From assembly GCF_011440275.1 (NCBI RefSeq), contig NZ_JAAOIV010000001.1:434001-498000 (forward strand): a DNA stretch of 64,000 nt, written 5' to 3'. The first letter of the stretch is position 1. Each line of letters begins with the position of its first letter. The translations under genes were made by a program, and so were the position numbers. Below are positions 51,656-60,899 of the stretch, piece by piece. The notes below the pieces were generated by a model. It was not told the origin of the DNA. It saw only the letters and a program-made list of their open reading frames with translations, and did not search any database. Source of the DNA: Metallococcus carri (GTDB lineage: Bacteria; Actinomycetota; Actinomycetes; Actinomycetales; Dermatophilaceae).

Positions 51656-51660
51656 GGGTA

Positions 51661-52659
51661 TCAGTCGGCGAGTGCGGGCGCGACCTCGCGCTCGAACAAC
51701 TCGATGCCGGAGGTGTCATAGGCCGCCTCGGCGAAATAGGCGATGAGGTAACCCATCCCGGCATCCTTGAGCGGCCTCAGTTGCTCGACGATCTGCTCGG
51801 GAGTCCCCACCCCGATCGCGCTGCGCTGCTTGGCGACCGCGTCGAGCTTGTCCTGCGCCAAACCGCCCCGGCGGAACCGGTCGACCATCGCCGCGAAGCG
51901 GTCGTCGATCTCCTGGTCGTTCGCGCCGATCACGATGTTGACGTTGGTGCTGCGGACGATCTCCTGCGGGTCGCGGCCGAGGTCGGTGCAGTGCTGGCGC
52001 AGGATCTGATCCTTGTGCCGGAAGGTCTCCACGTCACCGCCGAAGTTGGTGTAGTCGGCATATTCGGCCGCGATCCGCAGCGTCTTGCGCTCGCCACCAC
52101 CGGCGACCCACAGCGGTATGCCGTGGCGTCCCTGCTGCAGCGGCTTCGGGTAGCACAAGGCGCCATCGGCCTGGTAGTGCTTGCCGGCCAGCGTGGCCTC
52201 GCCGCGCGTCCACATCTGGGCGAAGATCTCCACGCCCTCGCGCAGCCTGGTCAGCCGCTCCCCCGCGCCGGGGAAGCCGTAGCCATAGGCGCGCCATTCG
52301 TGCTCGTACCAGCCGGCGCCGATGCCCATCTCCACTCGGCCGCCGCTCACGTGATCGACGGTGGCGGCGACCTTGGCCAGATAGGTGGGCTGGCGATACG
52401 ACATACAGGTGCACATCTGACCGAGCCGGATCCGGTCGGTCATCGCGGCGAACGCCGCCATCAGCGTCCACGCCTCGTGGGTCGCCTCGTGCGAGGGCTG
52501 TGGCGTGGTGTGGAAGTGGTCGTAGACCCACAACGACTCCCACAGCGTCGACTCATCGAAGCGGCGGGCCAGGTCGGCCATCGTTCGCCATTGCTGCGCC
52601 GGGTCGATGCCGACCAGGTCGAACCGCCAGCCCTGCGGGACGAAGACACCGAATCGCAT
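51661..52659 (-). CDS. LLM-class flavin/F420-dependent oxidoreductase
   Basis: 332-aa luciferase-like TIM barrel (TIGR03560-like). It has [14 protein letters not shown] at the N-terminus, [14 protein letters not shown] and [17 protein letters not shown]. Actinobacterial members of this type usually use F420, which this window can make in part (fbiA, cofE). The substrate is unknown. Confidence 0.87.
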   Translation of the reverse strand: MRFGVFVPQGWRFDLVGIDPAQQWRTMADLARRFDESTLWESLWVYDHFHTTPQPSHEATHEAWTLMAAFAAMTDRIRLGQMCTCMSYRQPTYLAKVAATVDHVSGGRVEMGIGAGWYEHEWRAYGYGFPGAGERLTRLREGVEIFAQMWTRGEATLAGKHYQADGALCYPKPLQQGRHGIPLWVAGGGERKTLRIAAEYADYTNFGGDVETFRHKDQILRQHCTDLGRDPQEIVRSTNVNIVIGANDQEIDDRFAAMVDRFRRGGLAQDKLDAVAKQRSAIGVGTPEQIVEQLRPLKDAGMGYLIAYFAEAAYDTSGIELFEREVAPALAD

Positions 52660-52774
52660 CGCACACCTGTCTTTCCTCGGGGAACGGCGTCACCCTAGTG
52701 CGCACCCGATGTTCACCGGGCTGTTGAGCGCGAGGCGGGACGGGTCGGCATACCGGACGGGTAAGTTGGGCCGC

Positions 52775-53956
52775 ATGCCCGCGCCCACCCCTATCACCGT
52801 CGTCGGCACCGGCTACGTCGGTCTGTCGATGGCCGTGCTGCTGTCCGCCCGGCACCCCGTGATCGCCTATGACATCAGCGAGCCGCGGATCGAGGTGCTG
52901 CGCTCGGGGGCGTCGCCGATCGTCGACGCCGAGATCGAGGAGCAGTTGGCGAGCGGGTCGCTCGACCTCACCTTCACGACCGACAAGGACGAGGCGTATG
53001 CCGATGCGCGCTTCGTGATCATCGCGACGCCGACCGATTACAACTCCCAGACGAATTACTTCGACACCACCAGCGTCGAGGGCGTCATCGCCGATGTGCA
53101 CAAGGCCAATCCGGACGCGGTGATGGTCGTGAAGTCGACGATCCCGGTGGGCTTCGTCAAGGACGTCTCGACCCGGCTCGGCACCAGCAATGTGATGTTC
53201 TCCCCCGAGTTCCTGCGCGAGGGAAAAGCGTTGTGGGACAACCTGCATCCGGCGCGGATCATCGTCGGTGAGAAGAGCGAGCGAGCCCAGGAGTTCGCCG
53301 ACCTGCTGCTGGAGGCCTCGCTCGAGCCGGACGTGCCGGTGCTGCTCACCGACTCCACCGAGGCCGAGGCGATCAAGCTGTTCGCCAACACCTACCTGGC
53401 GATGCGGGTGGCCTATTTCAACGAGCTCGACACCTTCGCCTCGCTGCGCGGCCTCGACACCCGGCAGATCATCGAGGGCGTGGGGTTGGACCCGCGGATC
53501 GGCAAGCACTACAACAACCCGTCCTTCGGGTATGGCGGGTACTGCCTGCCCAAGGACACCAAGCAGTTGCTCGCCAACTACGACGAGGTGCCGCAGACGC
53601 TGATCAGCGCGATCGTCACGGCCAACACCACGCGCAAGGATTTCGTTGCGGCGGACATCGTGTCGCGCAACCCGGGCGTGGTCGGCATCCACCGGCTGAT
53701 CATGAAGTCCGGCTCGGACAACTTCCGCGCCTCCAGCGTGCAGGGCATCATGAAACGCTTGAAGGCCAAGGGAATTGCGGTGATCGTCTTCGAGCCGGAG
53801 CTGGTGGAGGACACCTACTTCGGCTCCGAGGTGGTGCGCGATCTGGGCGAGTTCAAGCGGCGGTCGGACCTGATCGTCGCCAACCGGCGCGTGCCCGACC
53901 TGGATGACGTGGCCGACAAGGTCTACACCCGCGACCTCTACGGCAACGACGCCTAA
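52775..53956 (+). CDS. ugd: UDP-glucose/UDP-sugar 6-dehydrogenase
   Basis: 393 aa. It has an N-terminal NAD domain ([18 protein letters not shown]), [11 protein letters not shown], and the catalytic Cys in [14 protein letters not shown], with the C-terminal NAD-binding half [16 protein letters not shown]. The short form is like streptococcal HasB/Cap3A. It oxidises a UDP-hexose to the uronic acid for surface polymer. TAAGTT (52762-52767) is 7 nt before ATG 52775: leaderless. Its stop is followed at once by a 21-bp repeat array. Confidence 0.9.
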   Translation: MPAPTPITVVGTGYVGLSMAVLLSARHPVIAYDISEPRIEVLRSGASPIVDAEIEEQLASGSLDLTFTTDKDEAYADARFVIIATPTDYNSQTNYFDTTSVEGVIADVHKANPDAVMVVKSTIPVGFVKDVSTRLGTSNVMFSPEFLREGKALWDNLHPARIIVGEKSERAQEFADLLLEASLEPDVPVLLTDSTEAEAIKLFANTYLAMRVAYFNELDTFASLRGLDTRQIIEGVGLDPRIGKHYNNPSFGYGGYCLPKDTKQLLANYDEVPQTLISAIVTANTTRKDFVAADIVSRNPGVVGIHRLIMKSGSDNFRASSVQGIMKRLKAKGIAVIVFEPELVEDTYFGSEVVRDLGEFKRRSDLIVANRRVPDLDDVADKVYTRDLYGNDA

Positions 53957-54061
53957 CCCCGAAACGTCACTAATGCCCCGCGAAACGTCAGTAATACCTC
54001 GCGAAACGTCACCAATACCCCGCGAAACGTCACCAATGCCCCGCGAGAGGTCACGGACCCC
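53957..54061 (+). repeat. 21-bp tandem repeat, five units, at the ugd 3' end
   Basis: GAAACGTCA at 53961, 53982, 54003 and 54024, with a variant at 54045 (GAGAGGTCA). The array starts within 2 nt of the ugd stop, in the orientation CGCGAAACGTCA along ugd. The next 90 nt up to LysE show only its putative promoter. Confidence 0.92.
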
Positions 54062-54151
54062 ATCGCCGACGACTCGCGGCACTCGAGGTGGGTGAGCCAC
54101 TCCACCTGAACGGTCGTAGAGCCCTCCGCGCCGATCACCTAGCGTGGCGCG

Positions 54152-54796
54152 ATGGGAATCGACTGGCCGCTCTACCTCGGTGTCGTCCTCCTGGCCTACC
54201 TCATCCCCGGACCAGATTTCCTGCTGGTCATGCGCTGGTCCGTGCGCCGCCGCCGACTGGGCATGGCAGCTGCGGCAGGGGCGATGACCGGGCTGACATG
54301 TCACATGCTGCTGGCCACCGCGGGACTGTCCCTGTTGTTGGCTCGCTACACCGCGGCCCTGACGGCGATCCGGATTGTCGGCGGGCTCTATCTCGTCGTC
54401 CTCGGTTGCCGCATCGTGGCAGGCACCCTGCATCGCAAGACCCCGACCAGCAAGCAAGCTCATCCTGACGCTGCGGATGATGGAGACGACGTCGGCCTGC
54501 GGCGAGCATTCCTGCAAGGTTGGCTCAGCAACATGACCAACCCGAAGGCCATCTTGTTTTTCGCTGCTGTGCTGCCGCAGTTCGTCAATCCGGCCGCCGC
54601 AACCCCCAGCTGGTTACAGATCAGCGCCCTCGGCTTCGCCGACGTCGTGACCGGGGTGCTCCCGTGGACTGTTGTCATCCTTGTCGGTGGGGCACTCAGC
54701 GGTGCTCTGAGCCGCCCCCGCGTGCAGAACTGGTGGGACCGGTGCACCGGCACGGTGCTCGGCGTCTTCGGAATAGGGGTCGTAGCTCGCGGCTAG
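54152..54796 (+). CDS. LysE/RhtB-family amino-acid exporter
   Basis: 214 aa with about six helices. It has LLAYLIPGPDFLLVMRWS (N-terminal PGPD), TGLTCHMLLATAGLSLLL and the central NMTNPKAILFFAAVLPQFV. Such proteins export amino acids or derivatives. A small His/Asp-rich cytoplasmic loop lies around residue 100. TAGCGT (54140-54145) is 6 nt before ATG: leaderless. Confidence 0.9.
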   Translation: MGIDWPLYLGVVLLAYLIPGPDFLLVMRWSVRRRRLGMAAAAGAMTGLTCHMLLATAGLSLLLARYTAALTAIRIVGGLYLVVLGCRIVAGTLHRKTPTSKQAHPDAADDGDDVGLRRAFLQGWLSNMTNPKAILFFAAVLPQFVNPAAATPSWLQISALGFADVVTGVLPWTVVILVGGALSGALSRPRVQNWWDRCTGTVLGVFGIGVVARG

Positions 54797-54837
54797 GCGC
54801 CCGCCTACTGCGTGGTCAGGACCGCCGGCCGTGCCGC

Positions 54838-54951
54838 CTCGCGAGGCTTTACTGACGTTTCGCGGGGAACTAGTGACGTTTCGCGGGGAACTAGTGACGG
54901 CTCGCGGGGAACTAGTGACGTTTCGCGAGGTATTACTGACGTTTCGCGCGG
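54838..54951 (-). repeat. 21-bp tandem repeat, six units, at the purE 3' end
   Basis: CGCGAGG or CGCGGGG at 54840, 54861, 54882, 54903 and 54924, and CGCGCGG at 54945. The two purE-side units overlap the end of purE and provide its KRQ and TAA stop. LysE, on the other side, converges on the array. Confidence 0.92.
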
Positions 54952-55427
54952 AGGGCGTCGCCCTTGGCCTGCGCCTGGGCCTTCAGCGAGGCCTGGAAGT
55001 CCACCATCTGCTCCTGCACCGCGGCATCGCTCGCCCCGATGATCCGCGCAGCGAGCAGGCCGGCATTGCGCGCCCCGCCGATCGACACCGTGGCCACCGG
55101 CACGCCGGCGGGCATCTGCACGATCGACAGCAGCGAATCCATCCCGTCCAGGTACTTCAGCGGCACCGGCACCCCGATCACCGGCAATGGCGTCACCGAG
55201 GCCAGCATGCCCGGCAGGTGCGCCGCTCCCCCGGCGCCGGCGATGATCACCTGCAGTCCACGGCCGGCCGCGCGCTCGCCATACGCGATCATCTCGGTCG
55301 GCATTCGGTGCGCCGAGACGACATCGACCTCGTGCTCGATCCCGAACTCTCCCAACGCGATTGACGCCTGCTCCAGCACCGGCCAGTCGCTGTCGGAGCC
55401 CATCACGATCCCGACCTGAGCGCTCAT
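54933..55427 (-). CDS. purE: N5-carboxyaminoimidazole ribonucleotide mutase
   Basis: 164 aa. It converts N5-CAIR to CAIR in purine synthesis. It has [17 protein letters not shown] and [11 protein letters not shown] (catalytic His) and [15 protein letters not shown] 55427 overlaps the purK stop (ATGA). The last codons (AKRQ) and the stop come from the 21-bp repeat. Confidence 0.95.
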   Translation of the reverse strand: MSAQVGIVMGSDSDWPVLEQASIALGEFGIEHEVDVVSAHRMPTEMIAYGERAAGRGLQVIIAGAGGAAHLPGMLASVTPLPVIGVPVPLKYLDGMDSLLSIVQMPAGVPVATVSIGGARNAGLLAARIIGASDAAVQEQMVDFQASLKAQAQAKGDALRAKRQ

Positions 55428-56584
55428 TCGGTCACCGTTCCCTGCAGATAGTCGGCGGCATGCCGGGCGCGCTCGCGCAGCGCGTCGAGATCGTCACCGA
55501 ACACATTGACATGCCCGATCTTGCGACCCGGGCGCACGCCCTTGCCGTAGAGGTGCACCTTCAGCCCCGGGTCGCGCGCCATCAAATGCCGGTATGCCGG
55601 GTAGAGTTCTCGGTACTGTCCGCCGAGCACGTTGCCCATCACGGTCCACCGGTTGCGGGCCCGCGTGTCGCCCAGCGGAAGGTCCAGCACGGCCCGCAGG
55701 TGCTGCTCGAACTGGCTGGTGACCGACCCGTCCATCGTCCAGTGGCCGGAGTTGTGCGGGCGCATCGCCAGCTCGTTGACCAGATAACCGCCGTCGCGCG
55801 TCTGGAAGACCTCGACCGCCATCACGCCGGTGACGCCGAGCTCCCCGGCAATGCGCAGCGCGCGCTCGACCAGAGCAGTCGCCAGCTCCTCGGGCAGGTC
55901 CGGCGCAGGCGCGAGCACCTCGGTGCAGATGCCGTCGGTCTGCACGGTCTCCACCACCGGCCAGACCGCGGCCTGACCGGAGGGACTGCGGGCCACGAGC
56001 ACCGCGAGCTCGCGCACGAAGGGCACGGCTTCTTCGATCAGCAGCCCACCGCCACGCTCGACCCACTCGCGGGCCTCGTCCGGCGACGATGCGACGAGGA
56101 CTCCCTTGCCGTCATACCCGCCGGTGGGAGTCTTCAGCACGACCGGCCAGCCATGCTCGTCGGCGAAGGCCGACACCTCCTCGAGCGATGACACGGCCGC
56201 CCAAGCCGGCACGGGAATCCCCATGTCCGACAGGCGTTTTCGCATCACCAACTTGTCCTGGGCGTGCCGCAGCGCCTCCGGGCCTGGATGGACCTCCACG
56301 CCGGCCTCGACCAGCCGCTGCAGGATCTCTTGCGGCACGTGCTCGTGGTCGAAGGTGACGACATCGCAGTCGCGCGCGAACCGCACGACATCGTCCACAT
56401 CCAAATAAGAGCCGACCGGCGCGGACGGCGTCACCAATGCAGCCGCCGCATCCGGGCCTTCGGCGAGCACCGACAGCGTCAGGCCGAGGTTGACCGCGGG
56501 CGGGGCACACATCCGGGCGAGCTGCCCGCCGCCGATGATGCCGACGACGGGGAAGCCTCCAGGGGCATGACGAGGCGCAGTCAC
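55424..56584 (-). CDS. purK: N5-carboxyaminoimidazole ribonucleotide synthase
   Basis: 386-aa ATP-grasp enzyme making N5-CAIR from AIR, bicarbonate and ATP. It has [30 protein letters not shown] and [20 protein letters not shown] 56584 has TAGGGT (minus strand, 56592-56597) 7 nt upstream: leaderless. It forms an operon with purE. Confidence 0.95.
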   Translation of the reverse strand: MTAPRHAPGGFPVVGIIGGGQLARMCAPPAVNLGLTLSVLAEGPDAAAALVTPSAPVGSYLDVDDVVRFARDCDVVTFDHEHVPQEILQRLVEAGVEVHPGPEALRHAQDKLVMRKRLSDMGIPVPAWAAVSSLEEVSAFADEHGWPVVLKTPTGGYDGKGVLVASSPDEAREWVERGGGLLIEEAVPFVRELAVLVARSPSGQAAVWPVVETVQTDGICTEVLAPAPDLPEELATALVERALRIAGELGVTGVMAVEVFQTRDGGYLVNELAMRPHNSGHWTMDGSVTSQFEQHLRAVLDLPLGDTRARNRWTVMGNVLGGQYRELYPAYRHLMARDPGLKVHLYGKGVRPGRKIGHVNVFGDDLDALRERARHAADYLQGTVTE

Positions 56585-56602
56585 GAGCCAAACCCTATCG
56601 AG

Positions 56603-57592
56603 TCACCGACCGGGCAGCCGCGAGGCGGCACCCTCCGGCGGCTCGGTCGCGGACAGGAAGAGCGCGAAGACGGCCGGCTGCATCGAGCGCAACTCCAGCC
56701 GGCCACCGGACGCCGTCGCCAGGTCGCGGGCGAGCGCCAGCCCCAGGCCGGACCCGCGGGTCGACACCCGCCGCTCGAAGACGCGCGCCGCGATGCTCGG
56801 GTCGACGCCCTCGCCCTTGTCGCTCACCTCGATCACCACTGACGGGCCGCTGTGCCGCGCCATCAGCTCGACCGTGCCGCGGCCGTGCTGCAGGGCGTTC
56901 TCCAGCAGGGTGGAGAAGATCTGCGACAGGGCGGTCGGCGTCGTGAGCACCCACAGACCACGCTCGCCGAAGACGTGGATGGAGCGTCGCGCGGTTGCGA
57001 AGGCCGGCTGCCACTCGCGCTGCATCGCCGCGATCACCGCGTCGAGCGACACCGGTTCGACCGGGCCGCCCGGCGACGTGCGCGCCCGGCCCAGTAATTC
57101 GTCGACCACCGCGGTCAGTCGTTCGACCTGCGCGATCGCGGTGGTCGCCTCGTCCCGCGCGAAGTCGAGGTCGTCGGTCATCGAGATCTCCTCGAGCCGA
57201 ATCAACAACGCTGTCAACGGGGTTCGCAGTTGGTGGCTGGCGTCAGAGGCGAACTCACGCTCGGAAGCAAGGCGTCGCGACAGCTCGCCCGCGCGCCGCT
57301 CGAAGACCTGGGACAACCGGTCGATCTCGTCGATACCCGACCGCATCGGCTGGAAGATCGCAGTGCCTTCACCCGCCGATTCAGCCCGCCCGGTGAGCTC
57401 CTCGATCGGTGCGGAGATCTGGCGACCGGCGCGCCGCGCGACGACATACCCGATCGCAGCAGCCAGCAGGACCAACGCCACCAGGGCGAGACGACGTTGC
57501 CAACTGATCGCCACAACGAGGGCCGGGATCGTGACGATGGTCAGCGCCGCGATCACCGCCACCAGGGTGGCCCGCAGGATCCGCCGCTGCAC
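56603..57592 (-). CDS. Sensor histidine kinase with HAMP domain
   Basis: 329 aa. Two close helices (about 8-30 and 35-52), a short or absent sensor loop, then HAMP, DHp (FASDASHQLRTPLTALLI, His about 130) and HATPase (TLLENALQHG, GEGVDPSIAARVFERR, GSGLGLALARDLA). The near lack of a periplasmic part suggests intramembrane sensing. Cotranscribed with the response regulator. The stimulus is unknown. Confidence 0.9.
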   Translation of the reverse strand: MQRRILRATLVAVIAALTIVTIPALVVAISWQRRLALVALVLLAAAIGYVVARRAGRQISAPIEELTGRAESAGEGTAIFQPMRSGIDEIDRLSQVFERRAGELSRRLASEREFASDASHQLRTPLTALLIRLEEISMTDDLDFARDEATTAIAQVERLTAVVDELLGRARTSPGGPVEPVSLDAVIAAMQREWQPAFATARRSIHVFGERGLWVLTTPTALSQIFSTLLENALQHGRGTVELMARHSGPSVVIEVSDKGEGVDPSIAARVFERRVSTRGSGLGLALARDLATASGGRLELRSMQPAVFALFLSATEPPEGAASRLPGR

Positions 57593-57595
57593 CGC

Positions 57596-58270
57596 TCAAC
57601 TCTCGAGCGGGACTTCGAAGCGGAACCCGACGCCCCGCACCGTGCTGATGAAGCTGGGGTCGGTCGCGCTGTCGCCGAGCTTGCGGCGCAGCACCGAGAT
57701 GTGCATGTCGAGGGTCTTGGTCGAACCCACCCAGTTGGTCGCCCAGATCTCGTGCATCAGCTGCTCTCGCGAGACCACACGCCCCTGCTCGCGCACGAGC
57801 ACCGCCAGCAGGTTGAACTCCTTGGCGGTGAGGTGAATCTCGTTGCCGCCCAAGAAGACTCGTCGTGCGGCGAAGTCGATCTGCAGCCCGGGTCCGGACT
57901 GTTCGTCCGGTGGCGTCCGACGCAGCAACGCCCGCGCCCGAGCCAGCAATTCGGCCAGCCGGAAGGGCTTGGTGACATAGTCATCGGCGCCAGCGTCCAG
58001 GCCGACCACGGTGTCCACCTCGTCGGCCCGCGCAGTCAGGATCAGGACGGGCACGAAAACGCCGTCGGCACGCAAGCGCCGGCATACCTCGAGTCCGTCC
58101 ATGGTGGGCAACCCGAGATCGAGGATCACCAGATCGGGCACCGTGCGCGCCTCTTCCAGCGCCTGCGCGCCGTCGTCGCTCACCACCACGTCGTAGCCCT
58201 CCCGGCGCAGCGCACGGGCGAGCGGCTCGGAGATGGCAGTGTCGTCCTCCGCCAACAGCACACGAGTCAT
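57596..58270 (-). CDS. OmpR-family response regulator
   Basis: 224 aa. The receiver domain has LLAEDDTAIS (acidic pocket), phospho-Asp in LVILDLGLPTMDGLEV, LILTARADEVD and DDYVTKPFRLAELL. The C-terminal winged helix has EIHLTAKEFNLLAVLVREQG, then VSREQLMHEIW and LRRKLGDS. ATG 58270 is used. It lies directly upstream of the histidine kinase. Confidence 0.93.
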   Translation of the reverse strand: MTRVLLAEDDTAISEPLARALRREGYDVVVSDDGAQALEEARTVPDLVILDLGLPTMDGLEVCRRLRADGVFVPVLILTARADEVDTVVGLDAGADDYVTKPFRLAELLARARALLRRTPPDEQSGPGLQIDFAARRVFLGGNEIHLTAKEFNLLAVLVREQGRVVSREQLMHEIWATNWVGSTKTLDMHISVLRRKLGDSATDPSFISTVRGVGFRFEVPLES

Positions 58271-58280
58271 GGCGAGCAAC

Positions 58281-59060
58281 CTACCGTCCCGGCCACTGAG
58301 GTTTGCGACGCTCGGCGAAGGCGCGCACGCCCTCGGCGCGGTCCCCCGAGAATGCCGTGGCCCGCCAACAGGCGTCCTCGACCTCGAGGCCGGTCGCCAG
58401 GTCGGCGTCCAGACCGCGGCGCATCGCCTTCTTCGCATTCCTTAGTCCCACAGGCGAATTCGCTGCGATAAGGGTCGCGAGTTCGAGTGCCCGGTCGCGC
58501 GCCCTGCCGGCCGGCACGACCTCCTCGACGAAGCCGAGTGCGTGCGCGTCGGCCGCGGTGAACTTCTCCGCGGTGAAGATCACCCGCGCGGCGCGTCCCC
58601 AGCCGATCCGGCGGGCGAGCAACTGGGTGCCGCCGCCCCCGGGGATGACGCCGACCGACACCTCGGGCAGCCCGAGCGTCGCACCCTCGCCGGCCACGAT
58701 CACATCGCAGGACAGCGCGATCTCGGCCCCACCGCCGAGTGCGTAGCCGTCGACCGCGGCGATCGTGGGCATGGGCAGATCGAGCACCCCGCCGTATGCC
58801 GACCGCGCCACCGGCCGCTGTTGCACCAGCTGCGCGTCGCTCAAACCGTTGCGCTCCTTCAAATCCGCGCCGACACAGAAGGCCTTGTCATGCGAGGAGG
58901 TAACGACCACGCAGCGCACGCCCTCGTCGGCGGCGAGTTGCGCGGTGGCCGCGGCGAGCGCCTCGGCCATCGCGGTGGACACGGCATTCATCGCCTCCGG
59001 GCGGTCGAGCACCAGCTCGGCCACGTGATCGCCGTCGCCGTGGCGATGTTGGGTGATCAT
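58281..59060 (-). CDS. Enoyl-CoA hydratase/isomerase
   Basis: 259-aa crotonase. The oxyanion hole has FCVGADLKERN and VDGYALGGGAEIALSCD, and the Glu pair is GLPEVSVGVIPGGGGTQLL, so it is an active hydratase type. ATG 59060 overlaps the cyclase stop (ATGA). It may act with the acyl-CoA dehydrogenase and acyl-CoA carboxylase of the window. Confidence 0.92.
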   Translation of the reverse strand: MITQHRHGDGDHVAELVLDRPEAMNAVSTAMAEALAAATAQLAADEGVRCVVVTSSHDKAFCVGADLKERNGLSDAQLVQQRPVARSAYGGVLDLPMPTIAAVDGYALGGGAEIALSCDVIVAGEGATLGLPEVSVGVIPGGGGTQLLARRIGWGRAARVIFTAEKFTAADAHALGFVEEVVPAGRARDRALELATLIAANSPVGLRNAKKAMRRGLDADLATGLEVEDACWRATAFSGDRAEGVRAFAERRKPQWPGR

Positions 59061-60874
59061 CGAGACTCTCCTTCGGTGTCGGGGTCGCTGGTGCCATGAC
59101 GCGTGATCGTCCACGGGGTGAGCTCGCCGAGCCCGGACAACTGCACCGCGCGATAGGGGCGGGTGTCCAGATCCGGCCGCATCGCCACCGTGCGCGCAAT
59201 ATCGGCGTCGGCCAGGATCGTGCCTGGAGCCGCCGCCGTCGTGAGGCGCGCCGCCCGATTGACGGTCGTGCCGTAGATGTCGCCCAGGCGGGCGAGGACC
59301 CGGCCGGTCGCCATACCGATCCGCATGCGCGGCAACAGGTCGTTGGCGGCGGTCGCCTCGATCAGGTCGACGGCGATGGCGACCGCCCCTTCGATCGAGG
59401 TGTGGGAGTAGAGGACTTCGTCACCGACCGTCTTCACCAGCGCGCCGCCGTGCTGGCTGACCACATCCGAGGCGATCGTCTCGAAGGTCACGATGAGCGC
59501 GGCGAGCTCGCGCTCGCCCATCTGGCGCACCAGCTGGGTGAAGTTGACCAGGTCGGCGAACCCGACGGTGCGGACCACACCGATGTGGGACTCCGGTTCG
59601 GAGTCGGCGATCAGCCGCGAGATCGCGACGGTGAGATTGCGCCGCCATACATAGTCGAGCAGCGGCGTGAAGCGGTCGGCGATGATCGCGGCCCGATCGG
59701 CTGCGCTGCGCGCGGTCGTCTCGTCCACCTCACCGTCCGCGGTGAACATGTCGGTCACCAGCTGCAGCACCCACATCGCCATCCGGTCGGTGCTGCGGCC
59801 GACGGCGCGGGTGATGCCGAGCGCGGTGGTCTCGTCGACCAGTCCGTCGGCGATGAGACTCATCACCCCGCGGACGGCCGCGACATCCGACTCGCTGAAC
59901 ACGACGTCCTCGTCGCGCGCGTTGGCGAAACCGAGCGCCCGCCAGAACCTCCGGCTCACCTCCGGGGGGATGCCGGCGGCCTGGCTGACGTCGGCGCGGC
60001 GCAGCGTGCGCGGGGCGCCCATGAGCCGCTGCTCGATGGAGTCGACGAAGGCCGCCCGCTCGACCGTCGCGGCGCGCACCTGCTCGGTCGTATGCCGTTC
60101 GCGGGGCTCGCGCGGCCGGACGTGCACGACGTCACCGACGGCGTGGGGGGTGCGGCCCCGCGGCGTCTCGAGGATCAGCCGGCCCGAGGTGTCGATGTCG
60201 ACCGCGTCGCCGATCTCCTCGCGATCGTCGGCGACCTGCACCCGCACCTCCTGCCCGATCGTGACGCACGCCGCCCGATATTCGTCGTCGAGCCGGTCGG
60301 TGTGCCAGGCATCGTGCACGCGCGCGAGCTCGACGAGCAGGGCGTTGATGAGTTCTTCGGTGTCAATCTGCTTGCCGCACAACGCGATCGACGTGGCTTG
60401 TGTGGTGGGGAGTTGCTCGCGGGTCTGGAAGAGGTTGATGCCGACGCCGACCACCACGACCGGGAAGTCACCGCCGGTGGCATTGCACAGGATGCCGCCG
60501 AGCTTGAGCCACTGGTCGCCGTCGCGCACGAGGACGTCGTTGGGCCACTTCAGCCCGACGTCCAGGCCGGCCGCGGTGGCGATGGCCCGCCGGGCCGCGA
60601 GGCCGACCAGAAGCGGCACCCAGCCCCACCGGTCGGTCTCGTGCGGCAGGGGCAACGCCGCGGAGAAGGCGAGCGAGGCACCGGGCGGAGCTTCCCAGGC
60701 ACGATCCCGGCGGCCGCGGCCGTCGGTTTGGTAGTCCGCCACGAGCGCACGCCAGGGCCGCGGGTCGCGCAACAGCGCGGCATTGGTGGAATCGATCGAG
60801 GCGACCCGCTCCACCGAGGACCAGGGAGGCGGCGCACCGCGTCCCACGCCTTCACCGTCCGCGTCGTGACTCAC
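59057..60874 (-). CDS. birA: Biotin-[acetyl-CoA-carboxylase] ligase fused to a class III adenylate/guanylate cyclase
   Basis: 605 aa in one unbroken frame. Residues about 15-255 form Bir[17 protein letters not shown] (biotin-AMP loop), LKWPNDVLV with its Lys, [10 protein letters not shown], and a small C-terminal barrel ending VGDVVHVRP. Residues about 270-345 form a helical region; about 405-590 form a class III cyclase with both metal Asp ([20 protein letters not shown]) and the N/R pair ([11 protein letters not shown]), so it looks active. Elsewhere in actinobacteria these are, from memory, two neighbouring genes. TAGCCT 7 nt before GTG 60874: leaderless. Confidence 0.85.
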   Translation of the reverse strand: MSHDADGEGVGRGAPPPWSSVERVASIDSTNAALLRDPRPWRALVADYQTDGRGRRDRAWEAPPGASLAFSAALPLPHETDRWGWVPLLVGLAARRAIATAAGLDVGLKWPNDVLVRDGDQWLKLGGILCNATGGDFPVVVVGVGINLFQTREQLPTTQATSIALCGKQIDTEELINALLVELARVHDAWHTDRLDDEYRAACVTIGQEVRVQVADDREEIGDAVDIDTSGRLILETPRGRTPHAVGDVVHVRPREPRERHTTEQVRAATVERAAFVDSIEQRLMGAPRTLRRADVSQAAGIPPEVSRRFWRALGFANARDEDVVFSESDVAAVRGVMSLIADGLVDETTALGITRAVGRSTDRMAMWVLQLVTDMFTADGEVDETTARSAADRAAIIADRFTPLLDYVWRRNLTVAISRLIADSEPESHIGVVRTVGFADLVNFTQLVRQMGERELAALIVTFETIASDVVSQHGGALVKTVGDEVLYSHTSIEGAVAIAVDLIEATAANDLLPRMRIGMATGRVLARLGDIYGTTVNRAARLTTAAAPGTILADADIARTVAMRPDLDTRPYRAVQLSGLGELTPWTITRHGTSDPDTEGESR

Positions 60875-60881
60875 GTCACCA

Positions 60882-60891
60882 AGGCTAGAGT
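60882..60891. promoter_or_regulatory. Overlapping divergent leaderless promoters of birA and accD
   Basis: AGGCTAGAGT contains TAGAGT (60886-60891, plus strand), 8 nt before the accD ATG at 60900, and its complement TAGCCT (60887-60882, minus strand), 7 nt before the birA GTG at 60874. The two -10 boxes share the central TA, so polymerases at the two could exclude each other. Confidence 0.6.
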
Positions 60892-60899
60892 CTGTCCCC

